A stretch of 64,000 nt of DNA from Nocardia sp. NRRL S-836 (GTDB taxonomy: Bacteria; Actinomycetota; Actinomycetes; Mycobacteriales; Pseudonocardiaceae), in the NCBI RefSeq assembly GCF_001279525.1, contig NZ_LGDY01000123.1, forward strand, positions 1 through 64,000, read 5' to 3'. The stretch's first letter is position 1, and every line of letters begins with the position of its first letter. A program made the translations under genes and the position numbers. Below, piece by piece: positions 30,882-39,437 of the stretch. The notes beneath the pieces are model-generated. The model saw nothing but the letters and a program-made list of their open reading frames with translations. It searched no databases and was not told the DNA's origin.

Positions 30882-32275
30882 TCGTTCTGGCGGTGGACCT
30901 CGGGACGACGGCCACCAAGGTCGTCGCGGTGGACGAGCACGCCCGCGTGGTCGCCTCGACCGAGCGCGGCTACCCGATGCGCACCAGCGGCCCGGAGGCC
31001 ACGCACGACCCGCAGGTGGTGCTCGCAGCGGCGTTCGACGCCCTGCGCGAGCTGGCCTCCGACGACGTGCGCGCGATCGCGTTGACCGGCGCCATGCACT
31101 CGATCATGGGCCTGGACGCGGACCTGCGCCCGGTCACCGAGTCGCTGAGCTGGGCCGACAACCGCGCGATCGAGCAGACCGAACGGCTGCGCGGCACCGC
31201 CGAGGGGCGTGAGCTGCACCGGATGACCGGCGCGCCGATCCACTCGTTCACGCCGCTGATGAAGCTCGCCTGGTTCCACGAGAACGGCGTGCGGGCCGCG
31301 AAGTGGTGCGAGATCAAGGACTTCGTGCACCTGCACCTGACCGGTCAGCTGCTCAACGAGCACTCGTGCGGCTCCGGCACCGGCCTGATGAACATCCACA
31401 CGCTGCAGTGGCACGAGCCGTCGCTGGAGTTCGCCGGGGTCACCGCCGACCAGCTGCCGCCGCTCGTCGAACCCACGCACGCCACACCGCTGACCGCCGA
31501 GATCCCCGGCCTGCGCAAGGGCATCCCGGTGGTGATCGGCGGCGGCGACGGACCGCTGGGCAACCTCGGCGTCGGCGCGGCCACCCCCGGCGCGGGCGCG
31601 GTGTCGCTCGGCACCTCCGGCGCCCTGCGCGTGGCACAGCAGGGGCCCGGCATCGACGACGAGGGCCGCACGTTCAGCTACGCCATCGCCGACGGGCTGT
31701 GGGTGCGCGGCGGCGCCATCAGCAACGGCGGCGTGGTCGCGCAGTGGGCGGCCGAGACGTTCGGCGTCCAGGTCGGCGACCTGCTCGCCCAGGCGCTGCA
31801 CGCCGACTCCGACGGGCTGGTCGCGCTGCCCTACCTGCTCGGCGAGCGCGCGCCGTGGTGGGACCCGACCGTGCACGCCGCGTTGCTGGGCCTGCGCCGT
31901 GAACACACCCCGGCCCAGATCACCAAGGCCCTGGTCGAGGGTGCCTGCCAGCAGCTCGCGCTGGTGCTCGACGCCGTGCCGGTGGTCGACTCGATCCGGA
32001 TCACCGGCGGGGCGTTCCGCGCGCCGGTCTGGGCCCAGGTGCTGGCGGACGCGCTCGGCATGCCGTTGCACCTCACCGAGGACAGCGGCGGTTCGGCCGT
32101 GGGCGCGGCGCTGCTGGCGTGGCGGGCGCTGGGCGAGATCGAGTCGCTGACCGTCGACCTCGTGCGGCCGACCAGGACGATCACGCCGGACGAGGAGGCG
32201 ATCAAGCGGTACGCGGCGGCGCGGCCGTTCATCGCGAAGGCCTACCGGGCGCTGGAAGACCTCTACTCCGTGTGA
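30878..32275 (+). CDS. FGGY-family carbohydrate kinase, probably gluconokinase
   Basis: 465 residues. Phosphate-binding DLGTTATKVVAVDEHARVV at the N-terminus, the second FGGY half with GAVSLGTSGALRVAQQ, and the family C-terminal signature around GGSAVGAALLAW. Motifs such as SLSWADNRA and YLLGERAPWWDP are typical of GntK-type FGGY kinases, which phosphorylate gluconate for the pentose phosphate pathway. A related pentulose substrate is possible. It is translationally coupled to the methyltransferase gene. Confidence 0.88.
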   Translation: MIVLAVDLGTTATKVVAVDEHARVVASTERGYPMRTSGPEATHDPQVVLAAAFDALRELASDDVRAIALTGAMHSIMGLDADLRPVTESLSWADNRAIEQTERLRGTAEGRELHRMTGAPIHSFTPLMKLAWFHENGVRAAKWCEIKDFVHLHLTGQLLNEHSCGSGTGLMNIHTLQWHEPSLEFAGVTADQLPPLVEPTHATPLTAEIPGLRKGIPVVIGGGDGPLGNLGVGAATPGAGAVSLGTSGALRVAQQGPGIDDEGRTFSYAIADGLWVRGGAISNGGVVAQWAAETFGVQVGDLLAQALHADSDGLVALPYLLGERAPWWDPTVHAALLGLRREHTPAQITKALVEGACQQLALVLDAVPVVDSIRITGGAFRAPVWAQVLADALGMPLHLTEDSGGSAVGAALLAWRALGEIESLTVDLVRPTRTITPDEEAIKRYAAARPFIAKAYRALEDLYSV

Positions 32276-32335
32276 TCTTGCGTACATCAACAGGACGCCC
32301 TGTAAATCATTAGCCAGGCAAAGTAAGTATGGGGT

Positions 32336-33508
32336 GTGAACCTCGCGCCCTTCAAACACGTCCTCGTGCTGCCCAGGGTCCGGCCACTGCTGCTGCTGAT
32401 GCTGTTCGCACGGATGCCACCGGCGGCGACGGGCGTGATCCTGACGCTGCACGTCGCCGTGACGCTGGACGAGGGCTACGGCGCGGCCGGACTGGTCGGC
32501 GCGGCGGGCACCGTCGGCATGGGGCTGGGCGCGCCGCTGATGGGCAAGCTGATCGACGAACGCGGCCTGCGCACCATGCTCGCGCTGAGCGTGACGGCAT
32601 CGGCCGCGTTCTGGCTCACCGCGCCGCTCATGTCGTACTGGACGCTGCTGGTCGCGTCGTTCGCCGTCGGCCTGCTCGGCGTGCCGATGATGTCGATCGG
32701 GCGGCAGATCATCACCGCGCTGGTGCCGGAGGTGCAGCGGCGGGTCGCGCTGTCGCTCGACTCAATCTCCGTCGAGCTGTCGTTCATGGCCGGGCCCGCG
32801 CTCGGGGTGTTCGTCGCGACCAAGTTCTCCACCAACGCGGCGTTGATGTTCATCGGCGTCTCGATCCTGTTCGCCGGCGTGCTGCTGTACGTCGCGAACC
32901 CGCCGATGGTGCACGCCGACGAGGTCGTCGACGGCCCGAAACCGCGGATCTCCGAGTGGCTGCGCGGCCCGGTCGTCGGCGTGTTCGTGGTGTGCGCCGG
33001 CGCGACGACCTGCCTGGTGGGCATGGAGGTCTCGACGATCGCGAGCCTGGAGCACGCCGGCAAGCAGGGCTGGCTCGCGGTCGCGTTCTTCGCGATGTGC
33101 GCGGCGTCGATCGCCGGCGGCCTGGTCTACGGCGGCGTGAAGCGGACGCCGAGTGTGCTGGTGCTGCTGGCGCTGATGGCGGTGCTGGAGATCCCGGTGG
33201 GCCTGGGGGACGGCAGCGTCCTGTTGCTGTGCCTGCTCCTCGTGCCGATGAACCTCATGTGCGCGCCGCTGATCGCGGCCTCCGGCGAGCACATCAGCCG
33301 CCTCGCCCCGGCCACCGCACGCGGCCTGGCGCTGGGGCTGCAGGGCTCGGCCTTCACCGTCGGCAGCGCCATCGGCTCACCGCTCGCGGGCGTGGCCATC
33401 GACCACGGCGGGGCGGTGCTCGGCTTCGCCGTGGCCGGCGCGGGCGGCCTGGTCGTGGCGGGGGTCGGCTGGCTGCTCGCGCGGCAACGCTCTCGGGTTC
33501 CGGCGTGA
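32336..33508 (+). CDS. MFS transporter (copy A)
   Basis: 390 residues, GTG start. Multiple TM segments with the MFS motif GAPLMGKLIDERGLRTMLAL and the conserved LDSISVELSFMAGPALGVFVATKFS. It is closely related along its whole length to the carrier at 44010-45182 (both start NLAPFKHVL) and less closely to that at 57601-58854. It is probably a drug or metabolite exporter; the substrate is unknown. It is single, ending at a strong shared terminator. Confidence 0.88.
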   Translation: MNLAPFKHVLVLPRVRPLLLLMLFARMPPAATGVILTLHVAVTLDEGYGAAGLVGAAGTVGMGLGAPLMGKLIDERGLRTMLALSVTASAAFWLTAPLMSYWTLLVASFAVGLLGVPMMSIGRQIITALVPEVQRRVALSLDSISVELSFMAGPALGVFVATKFSTNAALMFIGVSILFAGVLLYVANPPMVHADEVVDGPKPRISEWLRGPVVGVFVVCAGATTCLVGMEVSTIASLEHAGKQGWLAVAFFAMCAASIAGGLVYGGVKRTPSVLVLLALMAVLEIPVGLGDGSVLLLCLLLVPMNLMCAPLIAASGEHISRLAPATARGLALGLQGSAFTVGSAIGSPLAGVAIDHGGAVLGFAVAGAGGLVVAGVGWLLARQRSRVPA

Positions 33509-33511
33509 CGG

Positions 33512-33544
33512 AAGGCTCCTCCCGCCGTGCGCGGGAGGAGCCTT
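33512..33544. terminator. Bidirectional terminator between MFS and yqeY
   Basis: A perfect 14-bp stem, AAGGCTCCTCCCGC at 33512-33525 with its complement at 33531-33544, 5-base loop. It lies between two convergent genes, with A/T bases at the stem ends. Confidence 0.85.
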
Positions 33545-33551
33545 CGAGGTG

Positions 33552-34022
33552 TCAGGAGGTCAGCCTGGCCTTCACCGCGGCGGCCACCCGGCCACCGTCG
33601 GCGCGACCGGCCACCTCGGCGTTGACGGCCTTCATGACCTGACCCATCTGCTTCGGGCCGGGCGCCGCACCGGACTGCTCGGCCACCGCGGCCACCGCCT
33701 TGTCCACAATGGACGCGAGTTCGGCGTCGTCGAGCTGCTTCGGCAGGTACGCCTCCAGGACGGCGAGCTCCGCGCGCTCCAGCTCCGCCTTCTCCGCACG
33801 CCCGGCACCCGCGAAGGCCTCCGCGGCCTCCTTGCGCTTCTTGGCCTCGCGCATCAGCACCTTCACGACCTCGTCGTCGCTGAGCTCACGAGCCTGCTTG
33901 CCCGAGACCTCCTCGTTCGTGACCGCCGTGAGCGCCATCCGCAGGGCACCGGCCGTGACCGTCTCCCTGGCCTTCATCGCCGCAGTCAGGTCGTTCTGCA
34001 ACCGCGTCTTCAACTCCGCCAT
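33552..34022 (-). CDS. GatB/YqeY domain protein
   Basis: 156 residues, full length for YqeY-like proteins. It begins MAELKTRLQNDLTAAMKARE and contains LRMALTAVTNEEVSG, LPKQLDDAEL and PGPKQMGQVMKAVNAEVAGRADG. The domain is shared with the tRNA-binding tail of GatB; its function in free form is poorly defined. It is divergent from the metallophosphoesterase, with 69 bases between starts. Confidence 0.93.
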   Translation of the reverse strand: MAELKTRLQNDLTAAMKARETVTAGALRMALTAVTNEEVSGKQARELSDDEVVKVLMREAKKRKEAAEAFAGAGRAEKAELERAELAVLEAYLPKQLDDAELASIVDKAVAAVAEQSGAAPGPKQMGQVMKAVNAEVAGRADGGRVAAAVKARLTS

Positions 34023-34091
34023 GGCGCAGAACGGTACCGCCCGCCGGACGCGGCGCCGATCGAGTTGTTCCTCTTCCGTACCCTTGACAAC

Positions 34092-35045
34092 GTGAACAAG
34101 CTCGGCCGCGCACTCCTCGCCACGACCGCACTCGGCACCGCGACCATCGCTTACGCGGCGGGAATCGAGAGAAGGCACTGGACCCTGCGCACCGCGACGG
34201 TCCCCGTGCTCGTCCCCGGCGCCAAGCCGATGAGGGTGTTGCACATCTCAGACCTGCACATGACCCCGAACCAGGTCTCCAAGCAGCGCTGGGTCGCCGC
34301 CCTGAACGACCTGAACCCGGACCTGGTCGTGAACACCGGTGACAACCTCGCCCACAAGGACGCCGTCCCCGCCGTGCTGCGCGCCCTCGGCCCCCTGCTG
34401 GACCGCCCCGGCGTCTTCGTCTTCGGCAGCAACGACTACTACGCCCCGCGCATGAAGAACCCGGTGCGCTACCTCCTCCCGTCCGCCAAGACGAAGCGCG
34501 TCCACGGCGTGACCCTCCCGTGGCGAGACCTCCGTGCCGCCATGATCGAACGCGGCTGGCAGGACCTCACCCACGTCCGCCGCACCATCGAGGTGGCCGG
34601 CCAGACCGTCTTCGCCGCGGGCCTGGACGACCCGCACCTCAAACGCGACCGCTACGCCGACATCGCCGGGACCCCGGACCCCCACGCCACCCTGCGCCTG
34701 GGTGTCACCCACTCCCCGGAACCCCGCGTCCTGGACCCCTTCGCAGCCGACGGCTACGACTTCGTCATGGCCGGCCACACCCACGGCGGCCAACTCCGCG
34801 TCCCCTTCTACGGCGCCCTCGTGACGAACTGCGACCTCGACCGCACCCGCGCCCGCGGCGTCTCCCGCTGGGGCACCCACATGTGGATGAACGTCTCCGC
34901 CGGCATGGGCACGTCGCCCTACGCGCCGGTGCGGTTCTGCTGCCCTCCGGAGGCCTCGCTGCTGACCCTGGTCCCACGGCCGGTCATGCCTGGTCAGGAC
35001 CGGAATGAGGGGGTCCGATTCGGAGCTGGGAAGGACATGATGTAG
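34092..35045 (+). CDS. Membrane-associated calcineurin-like metallophosphoesterase
   Basis: 317 residues. An N-terminal signal or anchor is followed by metal-ligand motifs in order: [30 protein letters not shown] and the double histidine [11 protein letters not shown]. It resembles YkuE/YaeI-type phosphoesterases that act on envelope lipids or nucleotides. GTG 34092 lies seven bases after TACCCT (34079-34084), consistent with leaderless transcription. tRNA-Pro follows 18 bases after the stop. Confidence 0.9.
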   Translation: MNKLGRALLATTALGTATIAYAAGIERRHWTLRTATVPVLVPGAKPMRVLHISDLHMTPNQVSKQRWVAALNDLNPDLVVNTGDNLAHKDAVPAVLRALGPLLDRPGVFVFGSNDYYAPRMKNPVRYLLPSAKTKRVHGVTLPWRDLRAAMIERGWQDLTHVRRTIEVAGQTVFAAGLDDPHLKRDRYADIAGTPDPHATLRLGVTHSPEPRVLDPFAADGYDFVMAGHTHGGQLRVPFYGALVTNCDLDRTRARGVSRWGTHMWMNVSAGMGTSPYAPVRFCCPPEASLLTLVPRPVMPGQDRNEGVRFGAGKDMM

Positions 35046-35063
35046 AGTTCTACTCGTTCCAAC

Positions 35064-35137
<74 letters not shown>

Positions 35138-35153
35138 TCCGGTTAGACACAGG

Positions 35154-35190
35154 TCAGGCCCTGTTCACAGTAGATGTGGACGGGGCCTGA
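35154..35190 (+). terminator. Terminator after tRNA-Pro
   Basis: TCAGGCCC (35154-35161) pairs with GGGCCTGA (35183-35190), and the inner GTTCACA/TGTGGAC extends the stem with one G-U pair. The stem is followed by TTTGTTTTT, one of the few classical intrinsic terminators here. Confidence 0.85.
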
Positions 35191-35241
35191 TTTGTTTTTG
35201 CGGCCTTTTCGGTCGCATTGGGAGAAATTCGGGAGAACCAC

Positions 35242-35792
35242 TTACCGAAGTGTCTCCTCCGCACCGCGCAGCTCGTCGAACGGGACGAGGCTGCACCCTT
35301 TCAGTTCACGGACCAATGCCACGGCGACCATCCACCGAGTTCTCGGGTCTTCGTAGGCGAGGTTCGCGGCCGTGACCGGCACGGGTGCGAACGTGCCCGG
35401 CCGGTAGAGCGTTCCCCGGACACCTGCCACCGCGAACTCCCGAACCCGAACCGCGACAGCGCCGCGCTGGAGCGCCGGGCACCGTTCTCCGCGCGGTCGG
35501 CGGGTCCCGCGCACACCTGGCACAGGAGCTCGCGCATCGCACGCCGTTGCCGCGCCGGGTGCACCTTGCCGAACTCGGGCTTGCCCTTGCCAGGCCGTTC
35601 CGCGACTTTCCGCCACAGGACACCGAACTCGTCTCGATCGCCGGGCAGTTCGTTGGCGTACCCGACACCGAGTCCGTCAGGGCGCACGACCAGGCTGCAC
35701 TCCAGGGGCCGCTCGGCGTTGTTCGCAGTGACGTAGGGCGCGACGACCCGCCCGTCTCGGGCTGGGCCCTCCGCATTGGTGATCAACCGCAT
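35242..35792 (-). pseudogene. Broken conserved actinobacterial hypothetical gene (internal deletion and frameshift)
   Basis: The first part, from ATG 35792, reads MRLITNAEGPARDGRVVAPY and continues to MRELLCQVCAGPADRAENG near 35480. The sense then continues in another frame as CPALQRGAVAVRVREFAVAGVRGTLYRPGTFAPVPV and on to the stop at 35242. The original frame runs on into nonsense instead. Both halves look like one hypothetical family that I recall from actinobacterial XRE-regulator loci. Roughly 30-40 residues, including the second half of a Cys pair region, appear deleted at the junction. It lies between tRNA-Pro and two XRE regulators. Confidence 0.7.
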
Positions 35793-35855
35793 GCCGGGAC
35801 CGTAAGACCGTTCCAGCAGCCCAGGGGGTACGACCCGTACCCCCACCTGATCAGG

Positions 35856-37088
35856 TCAAGCCGCGATGCCGACCCGTTCGCAAAGATCGCGGACGTCCTG
35901 GCGCAGCCCGGTCGGCGGGTTGCTGCGCAAGCCGATCAGCATGTCCCGCGCGAACCCGTTGTACTTGATCGTCTCGGAGGCCGTCCGCTCCGAGTGGTTG
36001 AGCAGCGCCCACACCGCATGCCGCTCGCCGCGCTGGTCGTGGGCCCGCGCGACCTCGATCAGGTGCCGGGCCCGGCGCGGCACCGAGATGATGGTCTCCG
36101 AGTCGAACCCGTCAGCCGCGCGCAGCGCTTCAGCAGGGCGCCGCAACTCCACGCCGAGCGTCGTGGCGTGCGCGGACATCACCGGACGGCTGAACGACGA
36201 CTGCGTGTGCCGGTAGCCGATGGGGAGTTCACGCGCCACGCGGTCCGCCTCCTCCCACGCTTCCCAGGCTTGGCCGTATCGGCCGCGCCGAGCGTGCACG
36301 TACGCGACCTCGGCTTTCAGCGCGCCCCACATGCCGCGCCAGTCGTCACCGCTGTCCAGGTGGGGCTCGATCTCGCGAACACCGAACTCGGCGACGTCCA
36401 GCGCTTCGTCCCAGCGGCCGGCGTCGCGCATGGCCCCGACCTTCGCCCACGCACCCCCTGCGATCGCGAGCGGATCGTCAGCCTCCAGCGCCTCGTTCAT
36501 CGCCCGGTCCGCGACGAGCCACACCAGCTCCGGAGCGGGTTGGTAGGCGCAGTAGAAGTCAGCGAGCCGGTACACCCCGGCGAGCGTCCGGCGTGCGTCA
36601 CGGCGTCCCTCGCCGCGGATCACGCGCACGGCGCGCTGAGCGTCCCGGATCAGGTCGGGGAGGAGCAGCCCGAGCTGGGTGCGGTGATCGGGGCTCGCGT
36701 GCCGGATCTGCCACGCCTGCTCAAGACGTACCGCGAGGTGCGCGACGTTGGGCGGCGGGCCGTCGCCGGACACGTGGTAGTCCGTCAGCGCGGCCTGCAC
36801 CGCGGTGAGCGCCTTGTGCCTCTCGCCCGCGAACACGGAGACCGGCACGGCATGGCCGTTGCCGGTGAGGTCGGCGAGGTCTTGCACACCGAGGGCGTGC
36901 GCGATGCGGAGCAGCATCGGCAGGCGCGGCGCCTGCAACCGGCCGTTCTCGACCGCCTTGACCCACTCGGTGCTCCGGTCGACCAGGCCGCCGAGGACCG
37001 GGCGGGACATGCCGGCACGTTCTCGCGCCCACCTGATGCGCTGTCCGATCGTGGTGTGCGCCGGATCGGGGAAACCCGAGGTCACCAT
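35856..37088 (-). CDS. XRE-family regulator with TPR-like C-terminal domain
   Basis: 410 residues. An N-terminal helix-turn-helix (IGQRIRWARERAGMSRPVLGGLVDRSTEWVKAVENGR) is followed by a long helical, TPR-like sensor region (DEALDVAEFGVREIEPHL, GRYGQAWEAWEEADRVAREL). Such proteins are abundant in actinobacteria and often sit near small DNA-binding or phage/ICE genes. The targets are unknown. ATG 37088 has GAGGTGG five bases upstream. The broken gene 35242-35792 lies downstream on the same strand and was probably co-transcribed. Confidence 0.87.
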   Translation of the reverse strand: MVTSGFPDPAHTTIGQRIRWARERAGMSRPVLGGLVDRSTEWVKAVENGRLQAPRLPMLLRIAHALGVQDLADLTGNGHAVPVSVFAGERHKALTAVQAALTDYHVSGDGPPPNVAHLAVRLEQAWQIRHASPDHRTQLGLLLPDLIRDAQRAVRVIRGEGRRDARRTLAGVYRLADFYCAYQPAPELVWLVADRAMNEALEADDPLAIAGGAWAKVGAMRDAGRWDEALDVAEFGVREIEPHLDSGDDWRGMWGALKAEVAYVHARRGRYGQAWEAWEEADRVARELPIGYRHTQSSFSRPVMSAHATTLGVELRRPAEALRAADGFDSETIISVPRRARHLIEVARAHDQRGERHAVWALLNHSERTASETIKYNGFARDMLIGLRSNPPTGLRQDVRDLCERVGIAA

Positions 37089-37206
37089 AGGTCCACCTCA
37101 TCGCCGGATGTGTCCTCGCAGGTGCGCCCGGTGGCCAGCCCAGGGCGAGGATGTCGAGGTCCAGCGTAGCGACGGGGTGTGGCACCCAGAAGAGATCGAC
37201 GAGCGG

Positions 37207-38376
37207 CTACACGTGCAGGCCGGCGCGGTAGGCCATACCTCGAAGTTCTCTGCCGACGCCATCCCGCTTCGCCTTCGTCAGGAGCTCGGCCAGGATCGAC
37301 CGCATGAACGGGTGGCGGTGAATGCGCGTGGGCGAGAGCTGTTCGGCTCGACGCAGCATCATCACGGCCTCGTCGGTTCGTCGCGGCAAATGGGCCAGGG
37401 CGCGGCCGTACTCCCGGAAGTAGGCCGATCGCCGCGTTTGTGATGGCAGCGCGTCGGGGTGCACTGTCGTGGCAATCCGCGCAGCCTCCGCGTGGTCACC
37501 GGATTCCAGCGCCACGGACATCCGCCACACGCCGACGTTGCTCGGGCCGAACCCGAACCACAACGCGTTCCCCTCACCGGTGCGGGCAGCGAGGTCAGCC
37601 GCGTGGTCCAGCGCGGCGGACCGCTCCGATTCGTTCCCGCGCGCCGCGGCGACGAGTGACGAGGTGAGCGAGAGCATTCCCGCCGCCTGCATCGCCTCGG
37701 GCGTTGCGGTGCCTGGATCGGCCGTCGACACGGTTCGCGCGGCCAGGTCGAACGCTCCGGCGCCCAGCAGTCCGAAAGCGGTACCGAAAGCGCTCACGGC
37801 GAGCGTCGGCCGATCATCGACCTGCTCGGCAGCGGTGCTGGCGAGCGTCGCAGCTTGCCACGCGAGGTCGAGGTTGGCGCCGACGTCCATCAGCCATGCT
37901 TGTGTGCCTTGCACGTGCGTCAAGGTGAGGAGCTTGAGCACCGCCGCGACGTCGCGCCCGGCGCCGAGGGTGGCGTGCAGGTCGCGGATCAGGCCGGGCA
38001 ACGCCTGCCCGACCTCGACGGCCCTGCAGTCCTTCTGGTCGTCCAGCAGTTCGGCCACGCGAGCGCGGAGGGCTTCGATCGGCACGACCTCACCCGCGGG
38101 CTCACCCACGCTCACCGCGAGCAGGGCGAGCCGCACGCCGTTCAGCGATCGGTCCTCGTCCGAGCTGCCCGGTGCCGCCGCACCGGTGATCTCGCTCGGC
38201 GCCACCTCCAGCGCGTTCGCGAGCGCCACCACGAGCGAGCGGCGGTCGAGTGCCCGTTCGCCGTTCTCCAGCCGCGACAGGTAGGAGGCCGAGGGCTCAC
38301 GAACCGACCACAGCTCCACAGGGTCGAACGTCCCGCCCGCCGTGCAGAAAGCCACCGATCCACGCCTGAATTTCAC
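37207..38376 (-). CDS. XRE-family regulator with TPR-like domain, start uncertain
   Basis: About 389 residues from GTG 38376; TTG 38412 and GTG 38352 are alternatives and none has a good ribosome binding site. The recognition helix is well kept (REPSASYLSRLENGERALDRRSLVVALANALEV). The first helices (FCTAGGTFDPVELW) diverge from the usual pattern. The remainder is alpha-helical repeats resembling the neighbouring regulator. Possible roles include phage, plasmid or developmental control. A frameshift in the N-terminal part was considered, but the alignment works without one. Confidence 0.72.
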   Translation of the reverse strand: MKFRRGSVAFCTAGGTFDPVELWSVREPSASYLSRLENGERALDRRSLVVALANALEVAPSEITGAAAPGSSDEDRSLNGVRLALLAVSVGEPAGEVVPIEALRARVAELLDDQKDCRAVEVGQALPGLIRDLHATLGAGRDVAAVLKLLTLTHVQGTQAWLMDVGANLDLAWQAATLASTAAEQVDDRPTLAVSAFGTAFGLLGAGAFDLAARTVSTADPGTATPEAMQAAGMLSLTSSLVAAARGNESERSAALDHAADLAARTGEGNALWFGFGPSNVGVWRMSVALESGDHAEAARIATTVHPDALPSQTRRSAYFREYGRALAHLPRRTDEAVMMLRRAEQLSPTRIHRHPFMRSILAELLTKAKRDGVGRELRGMAYRAGLHV

Positions 38377-38599
38377 CCAATCGAGCGACACGTATCGACA
38401 CGAGCGGCCCAACGAGCGACCGTGGTGTCAAGTACGCAGCGCCACCGTTCCGCCTCAAACCTTACGAAACATGCACGTTGCGTTAACCCTTACGAGTGAA
38501 GGTTGAAGATTCAAGTCACGTTGGGTAACAGGCGCCGAGATCGACTCGACAACACGGGCAGCACGTTCGGCACCGTTCGAAAACTCCGGGAGACGTTCC

Positions 38600-38821
38600 A
38601 TGAACTCCGCCTCCGCCGCCAAGCCGGTTCACAGGTCCTGGCTCGTCCTGGCGGCGAAAGCCGTTGTCGTGATGCAGTTGCTGGCGATCGTCTACACCCT
38701 CACGTCGGTCTGGATCGCCGTCGCGGTGGCCGCCGCGTTCGCCGTCGTGGTCGCGGCGGTCAGGGCGCTCGGCCGCGCGTCGAAGCAGGTCGACCGGATC
38801 TTCGAGGAAGAGCTCGGCTGA
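38600..38821 (+). CDS. Small two-TM membrane protein
   Basis: 73 residues. ATG 38600 is preceded by CGGGAG. Two adjacent hydrophobic segments (LVLAAKAVVVMQLLAIVYTL and VWIAVAVAAAFAVVVAAV) are followed by a charged cytoplasmic tail (RASKQVDRIFEEELG). No family is recognised. It stands alone, with 187 bases upstream containing two CCTTACGA copies. The GAF gene ends 10 bases after it on the other strand. Confidence 0.6.
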   Translation: MNSASAAKPVHRSWLVLAAKAVVVMQLLAIVYTLTSVWIAVAVAAAFAVVVAAVRALGRASKQVDRIFEEELG

Positions 38822-38831
38822 GTCGGCCCGG

Positions 38832-39311
38832 TCAGCTGAGGAAACCCCGCGCGGGCAAGCCCTCCGGGAACCGTTCCAGCGCGTCACCCGCCGCCAGCGC
38901 GAGCGCCTCCAGCGCCGACGTCTCCGACTCGGTCGCGGCGTGCGGCACCGCCCAGTAGCAGCCGATCGCGCCGATGGGATCCGGGCGCAGGATCGGGGTC
39001 ATCACCAGGCTCCGCACGAACGTCGGCCGGTACGCCTCCTGCGGGATGCGTTCGTCGAAACGGATGTCGCGGATCGCCACGGTCTGGCGGTTCCGCATCG
39101 CCCAGCCGCTGATGCAGTTCACGGCGGGGAAGCGCTGGCCCTTCCACAACGGGCTCATCGAGTCCTCGTCGGCGTAGTAGCAGAGGTCGCCGTCCAGCAG
39201 CACGAGGGTCGCGCCGTGGGCGCTCAGCAGCGAACGGGCCGTCGTGCGGACGATCCGTTGCACTTCCTCCAACGTGGCCGCCGTGTCGAGCCGCTCCGTT
39301 GTCCGAGGCAT
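38832..39311 (-). CDS. GAF domain protein
   Basis: 159 residues, a single GAF domain (TLEEVQRIVRTTARSLLSAHGATLVLLDGDLCYYADEDSMSPLWKGQRFP ... RSLVMTPILRPDPIGAIGCYW). No catalytic or output domain is attached, so it may sense a small ligand for a partner. ATG 39311 lies six bases after TAATGT (minus strand, 39323-39318), consistent with a leaderless transcript. Confidence 0.83.
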   Translation of the reverse strand: MPRTTERLDTAATLEEVQRIVRTTARSLLSAHGATLVLLDGDLCYYADEDSMSPLWKGQRFPAVNCISGWAMRNRQTVAIRDIRFDERIPQEAYRPTFVRSLVMTPILRPDPIGAIGCYWAVPHAATESETSALEALALAAGDALERFPEGLPARGFLS

Positions 39312-39437
39312 CCACAAACATTAACTCGCGGCACACCGCACACCTAGACATTCAAAGCCACGCAGAATCGATGTCCTGCCGCAACGCCGTCATCGCCTCG
39401 AATCCCCCTGGACCCGCCGCTGACCTAGTGTTGCGGT

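Noticed and set aside
38290..38376. Frameshift in the N-terminal HTH of the second XRE regulator
   Set aside because: The unusual FCTAGGTFDPVELW segment aligns with the neighbouring regulator without gaps, so divergence is enough to explain it.
35138..38599. A direct repeat of the tRNA-Pro 3' end marking an integrated element
   Set aside because: I found no second copy of the tRNA 3' sequence by eye up to 38.6 kb, and no integrase gene; the element idea stays a remnant hypothesis.
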